Positions 37,474-45,807 are shown, counted from the first letter of the stretch. The stretch is 64,000 nt of DNA from Acidilobaceae archaeon (GCA_026413755.1 JAOAKH010000003.1:34416-98415); one strand, 5' to 3'. Numbers and translations are program-made. The notes: a model not told the origin generated them from the sequence alone.

Positions 37474-38069
37474 CCGCCATAGATGAAGAGAGGCAGAGAA
37501 TAGTTAGCATGATACAGAAGCTATATGAGCTGGTGGACGGCCTCTTCAATGACGTGGAAAACTATAGGGGAGAGGAGAGCTACAAGAGGGCCGGGGACGT
37601 GGCAAAGCTAGCAGAAGAGTACAAGGACATAATCACGAGGCAGACGACGGTGTTCATCGCTAGGTTCCAGCCCCTCGCAGGGGACCTCATATTTGCAGAG
37701 TCTGCGCTCAGCATATCTTACGACTTGTACAGGATAGCGAGATACCTCAGGGAGATCATCAACATGGCTTACGGAATGGGGGGCACAAGCGCGATAAGGG
37801 AGGACGCTATGGAGGCCCTCAGGCTCTCGAAGAACATGGTGAGGGAGGCCATTGAAGTGTTCACGAGCGGTAAGACGGAGGTCATAGCAAAGGTGCTGAG
37901 GGACGACGACCTCATAGACGATGTGTACCACAGGTACCTGAGGGCGCTCTCCTCTAGCAGTGAAGTGAGCTCCTCCCTGGCGACCACTCTGCTCTTCATG
38001 AGGCACGTGGAGAGGATAGCAGATCACGCTACTTACATAGCGAAGGCGGCCGGGAAGGTTTGGTCTTAG
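37470..38069 (+). CDS. phoU: PhoU-like phosphate regulator
   Basis: A 199-residue all-helical protein with two PhoU motifs, including '[15 protein letters not shown]' and '[19 protein letters not shown]' (acidic/His metal-binding signature of PhoU). PhoU proteins inhibit the Pst transporter when phosphate is sufficient. The GTG start overlaps the pstB stop by 4 bp, so it is the last gene of pstSCAB-phoU. Confidence 0.9.
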   Translation: MTAIDEERQRIVSMIQKLYELVDGLFNDVENYRGEESYKRAGDVAKLAEEYKDIITRQTTVFIARFQPLAGDLIFAESALSISYDLYRIARYLREIINMAYGMGGTSAIREDAMEALRLSKNMVREAIEVFTSGKTEVIAKVLRDDDLIDDVYHRYLRALSSSSEVSSSLATTLLFMRHVERIADHATYIAKAAGKVWS

Positions 38070-38096
38070 CTCTCAGGGACTAGAAACTCTTTATAC

Positions 38097-38113
38097 CCCT
38101 AGGATCTATAGGG
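38097..38113. promoter_or_regulatory. 17-bp dyad in the AbrB-PhoU promoter
   Basis: CCCTA-N7-TAGGG directly downstream of the TATA-like element and across the region where transcription should start. Position and symmetry suit an operator for the dimeric AbrB domain; this is inferred. Confidence 0.4.
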
Positions 38114-38129
38114 TTAGCTGGGACTATCT

Positions 38130-39134
38130 ATGAGTATAATGAGGAGGGTTCAGTTCACCGGCAAGTCCACCTACATCATCTCCATACCAAAGGAGTGGGC
38201 CAAGAGCTTGGGCATATCGAAGGGTTCTAGGGTTTTCATAGACCTGTTGCCCGACGGCAGTCTGAAGGTGAGGCCGGAGCCAAAGGCGACGGAGGTGAGG
38301 CTAGTCAAAACCATAGACCTAAGGAAGGGGTCCAGCATGGCCACGGCTGCGAGGGAGTTCATAGCGGCTTACATTGCTGGTTACGACGTCTTCAAGATCT
38401 TCTACGATCAGGAGAGCTCCAGGACACTAAGGGAGCTAAGGTCATTTGTGGAGTATAGGATAGCTAACATACTGGTGGCAGAGGAGAACGAGAGCTACGT
38501 TTCGTATAAGGTAATAGGCGCTCCGAAGCCCCTCAGCGTTAATGACACCCTTTCCTGGCTGAAGAGGCTCATTACAATAATATTTCAAGAAATAGTCAAG
38601 GGGGCTCGACAGGGAGACGCGGAGGGACTGCTGGCGGTAAAGGAGAGGGACAACGTGGTGGACAAGGCCTTCCTCGTGATAGTGAGGAACCTTACCTCCA
38701 CTCTCATGGGCGCCAGCACCATAGACTCTGTGGGGCTTCACTCACATGCGGAGGCCCTCCATTACTACAGGGCCTTTAAGACCATAGAGAGGATAGGCGA
38801 TCACCTCACCATCATAGCGGAGAACATGGCAAAGCTAGTGAAAAGCAGAAGGGACGTAAGCAACTTAACGGAGCTCCTCGAGGAGGTCATGGAGAAGTTT
38901 GTTAAGGCCGTAGAGAGCCTCATGAAGGTAGACGCCGATGCGGCTAGGGAGGCGGCGCTTGAGATAGAGAGCTTCAGAGAGATGCTCAGGAGGTCAGGGC
39001 TCCCGCAGGAGCCGCTGGAGCTCCACGATATTACCATTAGTCTCGGCAGGATAGTCGACTACACGCTAGACATTGCAGAGATCACGTTTGACATCTATAG
39101 CACGCGCAGCGTGACCAAGGTGCTCTACGAGTAG
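38130..39134 (+). CDS. AbrB-PhoU fusion regulator
   Basis: A 334-residue protein. The N-terminal 50 residues are a SpoVT/AbrB-type DNA-binding swapped-hairpin ('RRVQFTGKSTYIISIPKEWAKSLGISKGSRVFI'). The rest (about 95-330) is a PhoU-like helical region with 'YYRAFKTIERIGDHLTIIAENMAKL'. Combined DNA-binding and PhoU parts suggest a transcription regulator that reads phosphate state; this is an inference. The gene has its own TATA-like 'tttatac' (38090-38096) and a 17-bp dyad at 38097-38113 over the expected transcript start, a possible operator. The ATG is preceded by GGGACTATCT. Confidence 0.85.
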   Translation: MSIMRRVQFTGKSTYIISIPKEWAKSLGISKGSRVFIDLLPDGSLKVRPEPKATEVRLVKTIDLRKGSSMATAAREFIAAYIAGYDVFKIFYDQESSRTLRELRSFVEYRIANILVAEENESYVSYKVIGAPKPLSVNDTLSWLKRLITIIFQEIVKGARQGDAEGLLAVKERDNVVDKAFLVIVRNLTSTLMGASTIDSVGLHSHAEALHYYRAFKTIERIGDHLTIIAENMAKLVKSRRDVSNLTELLEEVMEKFVKAVESLMKVDADAAREAALEIESFREMLRRSGLPQEPLELHDITISLGRIVDYTLDIAEITFDIYSTRSVTKVLYE

Positions 39135-39174
39135 GAAAAGGAAATATAACCGCCAGAGGCACTCTATATCCCGC

Positions 39175-39247
39175 AGCCGGGTCGTCTAGCGGCCAAGGAT
39201 GCGGGGCTTTGGCCCCCGTGACCGGGGTTCGAATCCCCGCCCGGCTA
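39175..39247 (+). tRNA. tRNA-Gln (TTG)
   Basis: Acceptor AGCCGGG/CCCGGCT, D arm, anticodon stem CGGGG/CCCCG around CTTTGGC (anticodon TTG), T arm CGGGG-TTCGAAT-CCCCG and discriminator A. No intron and no encoded CCA. Confidence 0.94.
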
Positions 39248-39251
39248 CTGC

Positions 39252-40058
39252 TTACACATACTCTACCTCTGCTCCCTGTTCTGCCGCAACCCTTTCTATG
39301 AGCTCCCGCTGCTCCCTCTTCACGCTTTTCTTCTCAACTACGGCGATCTTCGCCGGCTCCGGGTAAGTCCTCAAGAAGGCCTGTCTCAGCACGTCCTCTG
39401 AGACGCTTGGCAGCTGGTACTTAGCTAGTATGTGGCCGAAACATATGTCCTCCTCGAGCTGCATCTTTGTAAACCTAGCAGGGTAATGAGTGCCGCCTAT
39501 GCCCACCGCAGCCCTACAACCTCTTATACCCCCACTTAGCGTCTTGAGAACTGCAAGGGCCATGGATGCCTGCGCTCGCTCGTCCCTCCACTCCTCTTCT
39601 GTGCTCCCTATTTCTATAAACACTACGGGCCTCCTCACCTCCGTAGGTCCGTGGTGGGTGGCCTCGAGGGTCAGCTCGTAGCCCTCCAGCCCCCTCGAGG
39701 TCTCCCGATAGTTCAGCAGCAGCTCCCGGGCAAGGGCAGGATATGAGACTGCGAGCTTCCTGGGCTTCCCTCCATGTTGGGCCTCCGTAGGGTTGCCTGG
39801 GTGGTGAACGCTGAGAGTCCTCCTGCCGCTCTCCGCCTTATGGCGGGAGAGGACCACGAAGGCCTCCGCCGCGGGTAGCTCGTCCAGGACCTCCAGCTCC
39901 ACTACGTCTTGCACGTACCCGGCTATTACCGTGAGCTCGGAAGCATAACACTCAACTGCGCCAGGGCAGGAGACCTCCCTAGCTTTCAGGTACTTACTGA
40001 GTATGGCTGCAGCCCCTCTACCTGCCACGTCGCCTACAGAGAAAGCCACCGCTATCAA
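39252..40058 (-). CDS. dtdA: D-aminoacyl-tRNA deacylase (archaeal type, DTD2)
   Basis: A 268-residue zinc-dependent editing enzyme that removes D-amino acids from mischarged tRNA. Family blocks are 'VVLSRHKAESGRRTLSVHHPGN' (about 67-88), 'LEATHHGPTEVRRPVVFIEIGST' (about 131-153) and 'VGIGGTHYPARFT' (about 186-198), with conserved His residues for zinc. The GTG start overlaps the stop of the upstream Nudix gene (GTGA), so the pair is co-translated. It ends 5 bp from tRNA-Gln. Confidence 0.92.
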   Translation of the reverse strand: MIAVAFSVGDVAGRGAAAILSKYLKAREVSCPGAVECYASELTVIAGYVQDVVELEVLDELPAAEAFVVLSRHKAESGRRTLSVHHPGNPTEAQHGGKPRKLAVSYPALARELLLNYRETSRGLEGYELTLEATHHGPTEVRRPVVFIEIGSTEEEWRDERAQASMALAVLKTLSGGIRGCRAAVGIGGTHYPARFTKMQLEEDICFGHILAKYQLPSVSEDVLRQAFLRTYPEPAKIAVVEKKSVKREQRELIERVAAEQGAEVEYV

Positions 40059-40570
40059 GCTCTCACCCTACTCGCAGCAGCGAAGAGCAGGAGAACTGTC
40101 TTCACGTCCTCTATTTCTCCCCTCTCTACCATGCGTAGGGCCTCATCTATGTCGATCGTCAACCTCTTCTCTATCACCTCGTGGTCCTCTGCTGCTGCGT
40201 TTCCCTCCAGGGGCTCCCAGGCTATGTATAAGGCTAGATACTCGGTAGAGTAGCCGGGAGAGACATAGCCTCTTGCTACCTCCTCCAGGCGCCCCGGCCT
40301 AAGGCCTGCCTCCTCCTCTAGCTCCCTCGCCGCGGCCTCCTCGGCGCCCTCACCGCTGTCTATTACTCCTGCAGGGACCTCTAAGATCCACCTATCTATG
40401 CTAGGCCTGTACTGTTTTATGAGGACCACTTTCCTCTCCTCTCTCCATACCGGTAGCACTGCCACGCTGTTAGGGAAGACGACCCTGTCTACGAGCGCCG
40501 TGACGCCGTTGGGGAGCTGTTTGAGCTCGCTCTCGAAGAGGACCCTTCTTCCCTTGCAAGAGACCTTCAT
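40055..40570 (-). CDS. Nudix hydrolase (ADP-ribose pyrophosphatase-like)
   Basis: A 171-residue Nudix enzyme. The Nudix box (GX5EX7REUXEEXGU) spans about residues 67-89: 'GVIDSGEGAEEAAARELEEE' followed by AGL. 'VWREERKVVLIKQYRP' and 'ILEVPAG' precede it as in ADP-ribose pyrophosphatases, and 'SPGYSTEYLALYIA' follows. ADP-ribose or a related nucleoside diphosphate sugar is the likely substrate. It overlaps the deacylase start by 4 bp. Confidence 0.88.
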   Translation of the reverse strand: MKVSCKGRRVLFESELKQLPNGVTALVDRVVFPNSVAVLPVWREERKVVLIKQYRPSIDRWILEVPAGVIDSGEGAEEAAARELEEEAGLRPGRLEEVARGYVSPGYSTEYLALYIAWEPLEGNAAAEDHEVIEKRLTIDIDEALRMVERGEIEDVKTVLLLFAAASRVRA

Positions 40571-40624
40571 TTAGATCGCCGGCGTTGAAGCTATTAAGAA
40601 CCGTTATAGCTATTTGGGGAGAGC

Positions 40625-41425
40625 TTGGAGGCGCCTGAGGCATGGATAATCTCTGTCGGCAACGAACTCCTCATAGGGAGGACTGTTAATACGAATGCAG
40701 CGTGGCTCGCAAAGAGGCTCACGGCCATGGGGTTCAAGGTCAGCAGAGTCGTTACTGTACCGGACTCGGAGGAGGACATAGGGGAAGAGCTCAGGAGGGC
40801 TCTTGGGAGAGCAAGGCTGATCGTAACCACCGGTGGCCTAGGTCCCACTCATGACGACATAACGCTGGCGGCCGTCGCGAAGGCCTTGGGAAGGGAGCTT
40901 GAGCTGAACGAGGAGGCGCTTAGGATGCTCAAGGAGCACTATGATAGGAGAGGCCTGCCGCTCACGGAGTACAGAATAAAGATGGCATATATGCCAAAAG
41001 GGGCCCTCGCAATAAGGAACAGGGAGGGCTCTGCGCCAGGCTGTATGCTGCAGGAGGGCGCTGTTACTATTCTTTCCCTACCTGGCGTCCCGAGAGAGAT
41101 GGAAGCCGTCTTCGAGGAGGCCTCCGCTTACATCCAGCGCCTTGCGCCCAGGAGGGATATGGCAGAGTGTTCCTCAAAGATCAAAGGGGTACCTGAGTCT
41201 ACTCTCGCGCCCCTCTTGGAGAGATTAGCAAAAGAGCGGGCCAACTCGTACGTGAAGAGTCACCCACTCGGTTTCGAGCAGGGAGTGCCCGTGCTGGACC
41301 TAAAGGTGCTGTCGTGGGCTGAGGGGAGAGATCGGGCCCTGAAGGAGGCAGAGGAGATCTTGAGACTAGTGCTGGCTGAGGTTGAGGGCAGAGGGGGTAG
41401 TCACAGTGGCGTGGCTTGTAGCTAA
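40625..41425 (+). CDS. CinA-like / molybdopterin-binding (MoCF_biosynth) domain protein
   Basis: A 266-residue protein whose first 170 residues are a MoaB/MogA-type domain of the CinA (COG1058) group: 'ISVGNELLIGRTVNTNAAWLAKRL', 'VTTGGLGPTHDDITLAAVAKAL' (the GGLGP-T-DD motif), 'SLPGVPREMEAVFEE'. The C-terminal amidase domain of full CinA is missing, as in many archaea. Such domains bind nucleotides or molybdopterin; an ADP-ribose or FAD pyrophosphatase activity is known for relatives. The TTG at 40625 is selected because the first strand begins directly. It is divergent from the Nudix gene, 54 bp apart. Confidence 0.85.
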   Translation: MEAPEAWIISVGNELLIGRTVNTNAAWLAKRLTAMGFKVSRVVTVPDSEEDIGEELRRALGRARLIVTTGGLGPTHDDITLAAVAKALGRELELNEEALRMLKEHYDRRGLPLTEYRIKMAYMPKGALAIRNREGSAPGCMLQEGAVTILSLPGVPREMEAVFEEASAYIQRLAPRRDMAECSSKIKGVPESTLAPLLERLAKERANSYVKSHPLGFEQGVPVLDLKVLSWAEGRDRALKEAEEILRLVLAEVEGRGGSHSGVACS

Positions 41426-41624
41426 GAAGGTGGCTATAACTTTTGTCATAGCGGTGATTGGGTCGATCTTGGCCCTCGTGGGAGGTAGGATAGACGACCC
41501 TCTGACTCTATTGGGTCTCCTCCTCGTCGTCCTCTCCCCGATAATATCTTACCTAATCGTGTTGAGGGACGTGAAGAAGCTACCTCCCAAGGAGCCTCCG
41601 AAGGAGGCCAAGAAGCCCTCCTGA
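41406..41624 (+). CDS. Small membrane protein, unknown function
   Basis: A predicted 72-residue protein with two transmembrane helices (about 6-26 and 34-54) and a Lys/Pro-rich C-terminal tail ('KKLPPKEPPKEAKKPS'), probably cytoplasmic. The frame opens at TTG 41382, but GTG at 41406, after GAGGGGGTAG, is a better start. It overlaps the end of the CinA-like gene by 20 bp in another frame. Its 3' end overlaps the convergent gene at 41580 by 45 bp. I do not recognise a family. Confidence 0.5.
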   Translation: MAWLVAKKVAITFVIAVIGSILALVGGRIDDPLTLLGLLLVVLSPIISYLIVLRDVKKLPPKEPPKEAKKPS

Positions 41625-41873
41625 CTTCTCCCCCCAGACGCGTCCCCGGGCCTCCTCTTCGCTCATAAAGGCGTAGCTTGCAGCTTTCCTGTACAATTCC
41701 TCCAGCTCCTCCTCCGTGGCATAGTCTAGGGGTATCCCCCTCCCTTCCCTCTCCCACCTTTTAGTAAGTTCCTCAAGTATCCGAGAGACGTCGGGATCGG
41801 AGTAAAAGGCCGCCTTCACCCAAGGGCTTCTGTTGTCCTCTATAGCTTTCAAAATAAACTGTTTCTTGTCCAA
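41580..41873 (-). CDS. Hypothetical protein, 97 residues
   Basis: A small, charged, mostly helical protein ('ILKAIEDNRSPWVKAAFYSDPDVSRILEELTKRWE') with a C-terminal Leu/Arg amphipathic stretch (LLGLLRRLLGR). The TTG start has AGGTG upstream and lies just after the superoxide dismutase gene on the same strand (8 bp), suggesting co-transcription with it. No family recognised. The last 45 bp overlap the convergent small membrane protein gene, so one of the two ends may be misjudged. Confidence 0.5.
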   Translation of the reverse strand: MDKKQFILKAIEDNRSPWVKAAFYSDPDVSRILEELTKRWEREGRGIPLDYATEEELEELYRKAASYAFMSEEEARGRVWGEKSGGLLGLLRRLLGR

Positions 41874-41881
41874 GGTTACAC

Positions 41882-42514
41882 CTATAGAATGATGAGGGAG
41901 CGGGAGGCATTAAGCGCTTTCTCCAACCTTGCTTCCACGTCTCCCCAGTTAACTACGTTCCACCAGTTATCTACGTAGCTCCCTCTGTCGTTCTTATACT
42001 GTAGGTAGTATGCGTGCTCCCACACGTCTATTACTAGCAGTGGCACCATGCCAGCAGTCATGAGTAAGTTGTGCTTCTCCACCTGCAATATTCTCAGCTC
42101 CTCCGTAAGGGGGTCGTAGCCCAGCACAGCCCATCCGACGCCCTCCACGGTTTTAGCTGCCTGGCTGAAGAGGGACTTGAAGGCCTCAAAGCTGCCGAAG
42201 TTCTTAGCGATGAGGTCCTCGAGCCTCCCGCCAGGCCTCCCGCCTCCTTTGCCGTGAGGGGCCATGTTGGGCCAGAAGATTGTGTGCATTATGTGACCTC
42301 CGTAGTTGAAGGAGAAGTCCCTCATGACGGCCCTCACGTCTACCTGCGCCTCTCCTTTCAAGTGCTTCTCTATCTTCTCGAGGGCAGCGTTAGCTCCCAC
42401 CACGTAAGAGTTATGGTGCTTGGTGTGGTGGAGCTTCATGATCTCCTCGATAATGTAGGGTTCAAGGGCGTTGTACGCATAGGGGAGAGGGGGGAGTTCA
42501 TATCTCTTGAACAC
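41882..42514 (-). CDS. sod: Superoxide dismutase (Fe/Mn)
   Basis: A 210-residue iron/manganese superoxide dismutase, converting superoxide to oxygen and hydrogen peroxide in the cytoplasm. Metal ligands by alignment with the family are H29 (LHHTKHH), H77 (MHTIFW), D163 and H167 (DVWEHAYY). Tyr38-type residue is in 'SYVVGAN'. The metal cannot be told from sequence. GTG at 42514 follows GGTGAAGC, with a minus-strand TATA-like ATATATTA near 42548-42556. Its presence suggests exposure to oxygen. Confidence 0.95.
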   Translation of the reverse strand: MFKRYELPPLPYAYNALEPYIIEEIMKLHHTKHHNSYVVGANAALEKIEKHLKGEAQVDVRAVMRDFSFNYGGHIMHTIFWPNMAPHGKGGGRPGGRLEDLIAKNFGSFEAFKSLFSQAAKTVEGVGWAVLGYDPLTEELRILQVEKHNLLMTAGMVPLLVIDVWEHAYYLQYKNDRGSYVDNWWNVVNWGDVEARLEKALNASRSLIIL

Positions 42515-42651
42515 GACGCTTCACCGCGTCCTAATGGCTTAGGGGGTAATATATGTTCGATACGTAGATAGCCTTGGAAAAGGCTTTAATCCCCTCTCTA
42601 TGCTTTCCATCCAGAGCAGAGGAGCGGGCGACCCTCCTCGGAGGAGAACGA

Positions 42652-43059
42652 GTGGAGTACACAAAGGTAGCAGACCTGAAGGGTAACATGGACAACGTAA
42701 ACGTAAGAGTAAGGGTCATAGAGGCGGGGGAGGCGAAGGTCATAGATACGAAGAACGGCCCTAGGACTATTAGCGAAGCCATAGTCGGCGACGAGAGCGG
42801 TAGGGTGAAGCTCACCCTCTGGGGCAAGATGGCGGGTACCATCAAGGGCGGCGAGGCCATAGAGATCAGAGGGGGGTGGACCACTGTTTTCAGAGGCCGC
42901 GTGCAGCTTAACGTAGGCCAGAGGGGCAGCGTGGTGAGAATTGATGATGGCGAAGTTCCACCGATAGAGGACATACCAGAAGGCCCTCACGGCGAGCCGA
43001 AAGAGAGGAGAGAAATCTCGCACAGGAGGACGGGAGGTTTCGACCAGCGCAGAAGGTAG
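42652..43059 (+). CDS. ssb: Single-stranded DNA-binding protein (crenarchaeal type)
   Basis: A 135-residue protein with one OB-fold (about 1-100: 'KVADLKGNMDNVNVRVRVIEAG', 'AIVGDESGRVKLTLWG', 'AIEIRGGWTTVFRGRVQLNVG') followed by a basic and acidic tail ('REISHRRTGGFDQRRR'). This is the crenarchaeal SSB plan; in Sulfolobus the disordered tail recruits partners. The frame runs upstream to 42574, but GTG at 42652 with CGGAGGAG 7 nt before it matches the known N-terminus. It is divergent from sod. Confidence 0.88.
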   Translation: MEYTKVADLKGNMDNVNVRVRVIEAGEAKVIDTKNGPRTISEAIVGDESGRVKLTLWGKMAGTIKGGEAIEIRGGWTTVFRGRVQLNVGQRGSVVRIDDGEVPPIEDIPEGPHGEPKERREISHRRTGGFDQRRR

Positions 43060-43089
43060 GAGCGGCTTCTTGGCTTATGTGAGACCTTT

Positions 43090-44244
43090 TCACCCTTTTT
43101 TGTTACCCTCCCCTCTCAGGATAAAGAGGGGTACAAAGGACGCTACTGCGAAGGTCGTAGAGAAGAGCAAGGAGGCCTCATAGCTCCTGGCAAAGAAGAT
43201 CACGAAAGGAGGTCCAACTAGAGCTGCCACGTCAAACATAGCTGTGTACACGCTTGCCGCAAGGCCTCTCCTGTCCTGAGGCACCCCTAAAAGCGATATG
43301 ACCTGAAGGGAGGGCACCATTAGTCCCAAGCCTATACCCACAAGGGCAGAGCCCAGGAGGAGCGGGGAGCCTAAAGGCCAGAGGGCCACGACGGCATAGC
43401 CTCCCGAGCCTAACAGTGTCCCCAGGACAGCGGCATGGCGAGGGGAGAGGAAGTTCGTAGCAGAAAGGAGTATTCTTGAGGCCAAGTTAGAGGCCGCAAG
43501 CACAGTGAAGGCTAGTGAGGTGCCGCTCTTCGGGTAGCCCTCCAATTCGTGGAGAGCAGGGAGGAAGATGAAGAGGGACTGATATGCCACGACGTAGAGT
43601 AAGAGGGAGATGGAGGACAGGAGGAAGGGGACAGAGAGGAGGGAACTCTTGGGGGAGCGCGGTCCGCTTCTCCTGACCTCGGGGGAGCTCATGGACAAGG
43701 GGAGGAGGGCGGAAGCGAAGGAGGCAAAGGAACCCACATAATACATGTTCCTCCAAGAGGAGCTCTCGAGGGTCCAGCCCATGAGGGCAGGGCCTATAGC
43801 TGCCCCCATGCCCCACATGGTGCTCCTCCACATGATTACCCTCGTCGCCCTCTCCGCATTGCCCATAGCAGCGGAGTACAGGGAAGCAGGAATGTAGAGG
43901 GCCACGGAGACTCCCTGAACAAGTCGTCCAAAATATAGCTGCGTCACGCTCTCTGCGTGAGAGAAGATTATGAAAGAGAAGGCGCTCAGGAGCCCACCTG
44001 CTATCATGAGGGCCTTCGCAAAGCCTAGGTCTATTAAGGGGCTCACAAGGAACCTCAAGGCTATTGCGGTAAGCGCATAACTTGTGGCGAGGAGAGACAC
44101 TTCGTCCTCCGCGGCTCCCAGGCTTACTGCATGTCTGGATATATAAGGAGCTACCCCTAGGAGTGAGATTACGTAGAGGAGAGTGGACGCGTTAAGCGCC
44201 CACTCGCTAGTACTCAGGCCCCAGAGGAGCTCCTTCCTCGCGAT
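43090..44244 (-). CDS. Major facilitator superfamily transporter, start codon unclear
   Basis: A 12-helix MFS permease of about 384 residues. The first recognised start (GTG 44100) would remove the first transmembrane helix: the same frame upstream encodes 48 sensible residues including 'WALNASTLLYVISLLGVAPYIS', back to 44244. That stretch holds no ATG, GTG or TTG. Possible explanations are an ATC codon start at 44244, or use of the GTG at 44249-44247, which overlaps the upstream stop in the GTGA manner common in this window but is out of frame and would need a one-base shift nearby. Family motif A-like 'LRFLVSPLIDLGFAKAL' and 'GRLVQGVSVALYIPASLYSAAM' are present. The substrate is unknown; it resembles multidrug-type exporters. 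Confidence 0.75.
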   Translation of the reverse strand: MARKELLWGLSTSEWALNASTLLYVISLLGVAPYISRHAVSLGAAEDEVSLLATSYALTAIALRFLVSPLIDLGFAKALMIAGGLLSAFSFIIFSHAESVTQLYFGRLVQGVSVALYIPASLYSAAMGNAERATRVIMWRSTMWGMGAAIGPALMGWTLESSSWRNMYYVGSFASFASALLPLSMSSPEVRRSGPRSPKSSLLSVPFLLSSISLLLYVVAYQSLFIFLPALHELEGYPKSGTSLAFTVLAASNLASRILLSATNFLSPRHAAVLGTLLGSGGYAVVALWPLGSPLLLGSALVGIGLGLMVPSLQVISLLGVPQDRRGLAASVYTAMFDVAALVGPPFVIFFARSYEASLLFSTTFAVASFVPLFILRGEGNKKG

Positions 44245-44245
44245 T

Positions 44246-44761
44246 TCACTGCGCCTCTATGAAGAGCTGGTCCTCCAACTGCCTTATAATACACGTAGCG
44301 TTGTACACGGAGAGCACGCCGATGGTGAAGGGGAAAGTCATTACGTTAAGCGTGGTCTTCCTCTGAGACTTTATGTGGAGGGACTTTACCTTAAGCTTCT
44401 TCAGCTTCGGTATCTTTACTATCACGCTACTGGTTTCGTCGTCTACCTCGAACTTTATTGAGACTAGGTCCCCCTTGAGGACGTATGCTTCCTCTTGCCT
44501 AACTTCCTTGATCCTCTCACCTAGCACATCTACTTCGTACCTAGCGTTCGGGTCGGACACCTTGAGGACGTCCCTCTCTATGAACTCCACGGAAGGGTAA
44601 GCGGTGAACGAGGCCTCTGCTCTGGTGAACTCATAGTTTATCTCCGCTACCAGCGCCTCGGCCCCCACAAGTATTACGTGCCCTGTCTCATGCTCCCTCC
44701 CAGAAACGTTGACCCTTCTGTTCTCCACAACGACCTTGATGAATTGGCTGGATTCTAGCAT
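44246..44761 (-). CDS. Hypothetical protein, 171 residues
   Basis: A predicted soluble, beta-rich protein: alternating hydrophobic strands ('IKVVVENRRVNVSG', 'GHVILVGAEALVAEINYEF', 'SSVIVKIPKLKKLKVKSLHI') and a short C-terminal helix. No signal peptide, membrane helix or known motif. ATG start at 44761 with GAG upstream. It sits directly upstream of the MFS transporter with overlapping ends, so the two are probably one operon and may act together. I do not recognise the family. Confidence 0.6.
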   Translation of the reverse strand: MLESSQFIKVVVENRRVNVSGREHETGHVILVGAEALVAEINYEFTRAEASFTAYPSVEFIERDVLKVSDPNARYEVDVLGERIKEVRQEEAYVLKGDLVSIKFEVDDETSSVIVKIPKLKKLKVKSLHIKSQRKTTLNVMTFPFTIGVLSVYNATCIIRQLEDQLFIEAQ

Positions 44762-44913
44762 CTCGCCACTCCACGCATATAGCGCGGATAAGGGCTAAAA
44801 TAGTTATCATATAATGGCGGTCACATAGCAATGGCAGCCCGCAGGGACGCGAAGAGGCCGGATACGCCTATAGGCTATTAGGGAGCGGTGAGAGGGAGAA
44901 AGAGGGGCTGGGG

Positions 44914-45456
44914 ATGAGCCAGAGGGTATTCGAGTCTGTGCACAGCACCATAGGGAGCATAGCGAGGAGGACACCGAAGAAAGGGTTCAAGCAGACCCTC
45001 GCGCTGAGCCAGCTCTCTAGGGTAGACTGGTTGGTTAGGCAGTGTAAGACGCTCTTCGCACGTGCGCAGTGCGTGGCCTCTGCCATAGGCTCCTGCAGGG
45101 GGGACAAGATAAAGGTGTGTAACTCTGAATGCGCCAGCATAATGCTCTCTGAGGGGCCAGAGGCCTCCGCAGTCTGGAAGTCCTCTAACGACCCCATATC
45201 TGTTAAGGTGAGCGAGGAGGGGATAGAGCTCTCCTCTAAGGACTACAGGCTGCGCATAGCGGGCTCAAAGCTCTACGTTTCCCTCCCCGGCACGGGGGGC
45301 AGAGTGGAGAAGGAAGTAAGCTTGGAGGACGTGGAAGACCTATACGCTAACCTCGACTATGTGAAGCACACCATGAGGAGCTTCGAGTTAGAAGTGGAGA
45401 ACATGCTGAGAAACCTAGCGTTGTGCGCTAGGGCCCACGCGCGGGCATGTCCATAG
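44914..45456 (+). CDS. Hypothetical protein, 180 residues
   Basis: An unrecognised protein. The N-terminal half is basic and Cys-containing (C44, C53, C60, C68, C72), the middle is a beta-rich segment ('PISVKVSEEGIELSSKDYRLRIAGSKLYVSL'), and the C-terminal part is helical ending in 'LCARAHARACP'. The cysteine spacing is suggestive of metal binding but matches no pattern I know. ATG at 44914 follows GAGGGGCTGGGG. The next gene starts 1 bp after its stop; both share long helices with 'LxxLDYVKH' / 'LNWVNY' similarity, which hints at related or interacting proteins. Confidence 0.5.
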   Translation: MSQRVFESVHSTIGSIARRTPKKGFKQTLALSQLSRVDWLVRQCKTLFARAQCVASAIGSCRGDKIKVCNSECASIMLSEGPEASAVWKSSNDPISVKVSEEGIELSSKDYRLRIAGSKLYVSLPGTGGRVEKEVSLEDVEDLYANLDYVKHTMRSFELEVENMLRNLALCARAHARACP

Positions 45457-45457
45457 A

Positions 45458-45745
45458 GTGATACGGGAGTACCACTCGCTCCCCCTGCTAAAGGGTGCAG
45501 AGGGGACAGGGGGAAGAGGGGAGAAATTGACTTTCCAGAGGTCTTTGGACAGGATAGTGGACGAGCAGGTGAAGAGGCTACTGGCGGATCTCAACTGGGT
45601 TAACTATAGGCTTGCTGCCCTGCAGAACGGAGAGGAGGACGAGGTGGAAAGGAGACTTTTGAACATAATAAAGAGCAACATGGTGAAGGACCTGGAGCTC
45701 CTCATGGCCTTCAAGGCCGAGTCCTCGAAGCATGGGGCTAAATAA
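45458..45745 (+). CDS. Hypothetical protein, 95 residues
   Basis: A small helical protein ('LDRIVDEQVKRLLADLNWVNYRLAALQNGEEDEVERRLLNIIKSNMVKDLELLMAFKAES'), predicted coiled-coil or helical bundle. The GTG start is 1 bp after the preceding gene, so it is in one operon with it. Its 'LLADLNWVNYRL' segment resembles 'LYANLDYVKHTM' of the upstream protein, suggesting a shared module. Function unknown. Confidence 0.5.
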   Translation: MIREYHSLPLLKGAEGTGGRGEKLTFQRSLDRIVDEQVKRLLADLNWVNYRLAALQNGEEDEVERRLLNIIKSNMVKDLELLMAFKAESSKHGAK

Positions 45746-45765
45746 AAGATATTTGGAGCATATGT

Positions 45766-45776
45766 TTTTATATAAG
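45766..45776 (+). promoter_or_regulatory. TATA box before the wHTH gene at 45808
   Basis: 'tttttatataa' with a transcript start expected near 45800, giving a leader of only a few bases before GTG 45808. A second TATA-like 'tttatatag' at 45790-45798 is too near the start codon to serve this gene. Confidence 0.5.
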
Positions 45777-45807
45777 CGCAAAAGAGACTTTATATAGGGA
45801 CTTCAAA

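Noticed and set aside
44831..44881. 16-codon open frame beginning ATG 44831
   Set aside because: It is placed near a TATA-like element but too short and without supporting ribosome-binding signal to call a gene; could be leader sequence.
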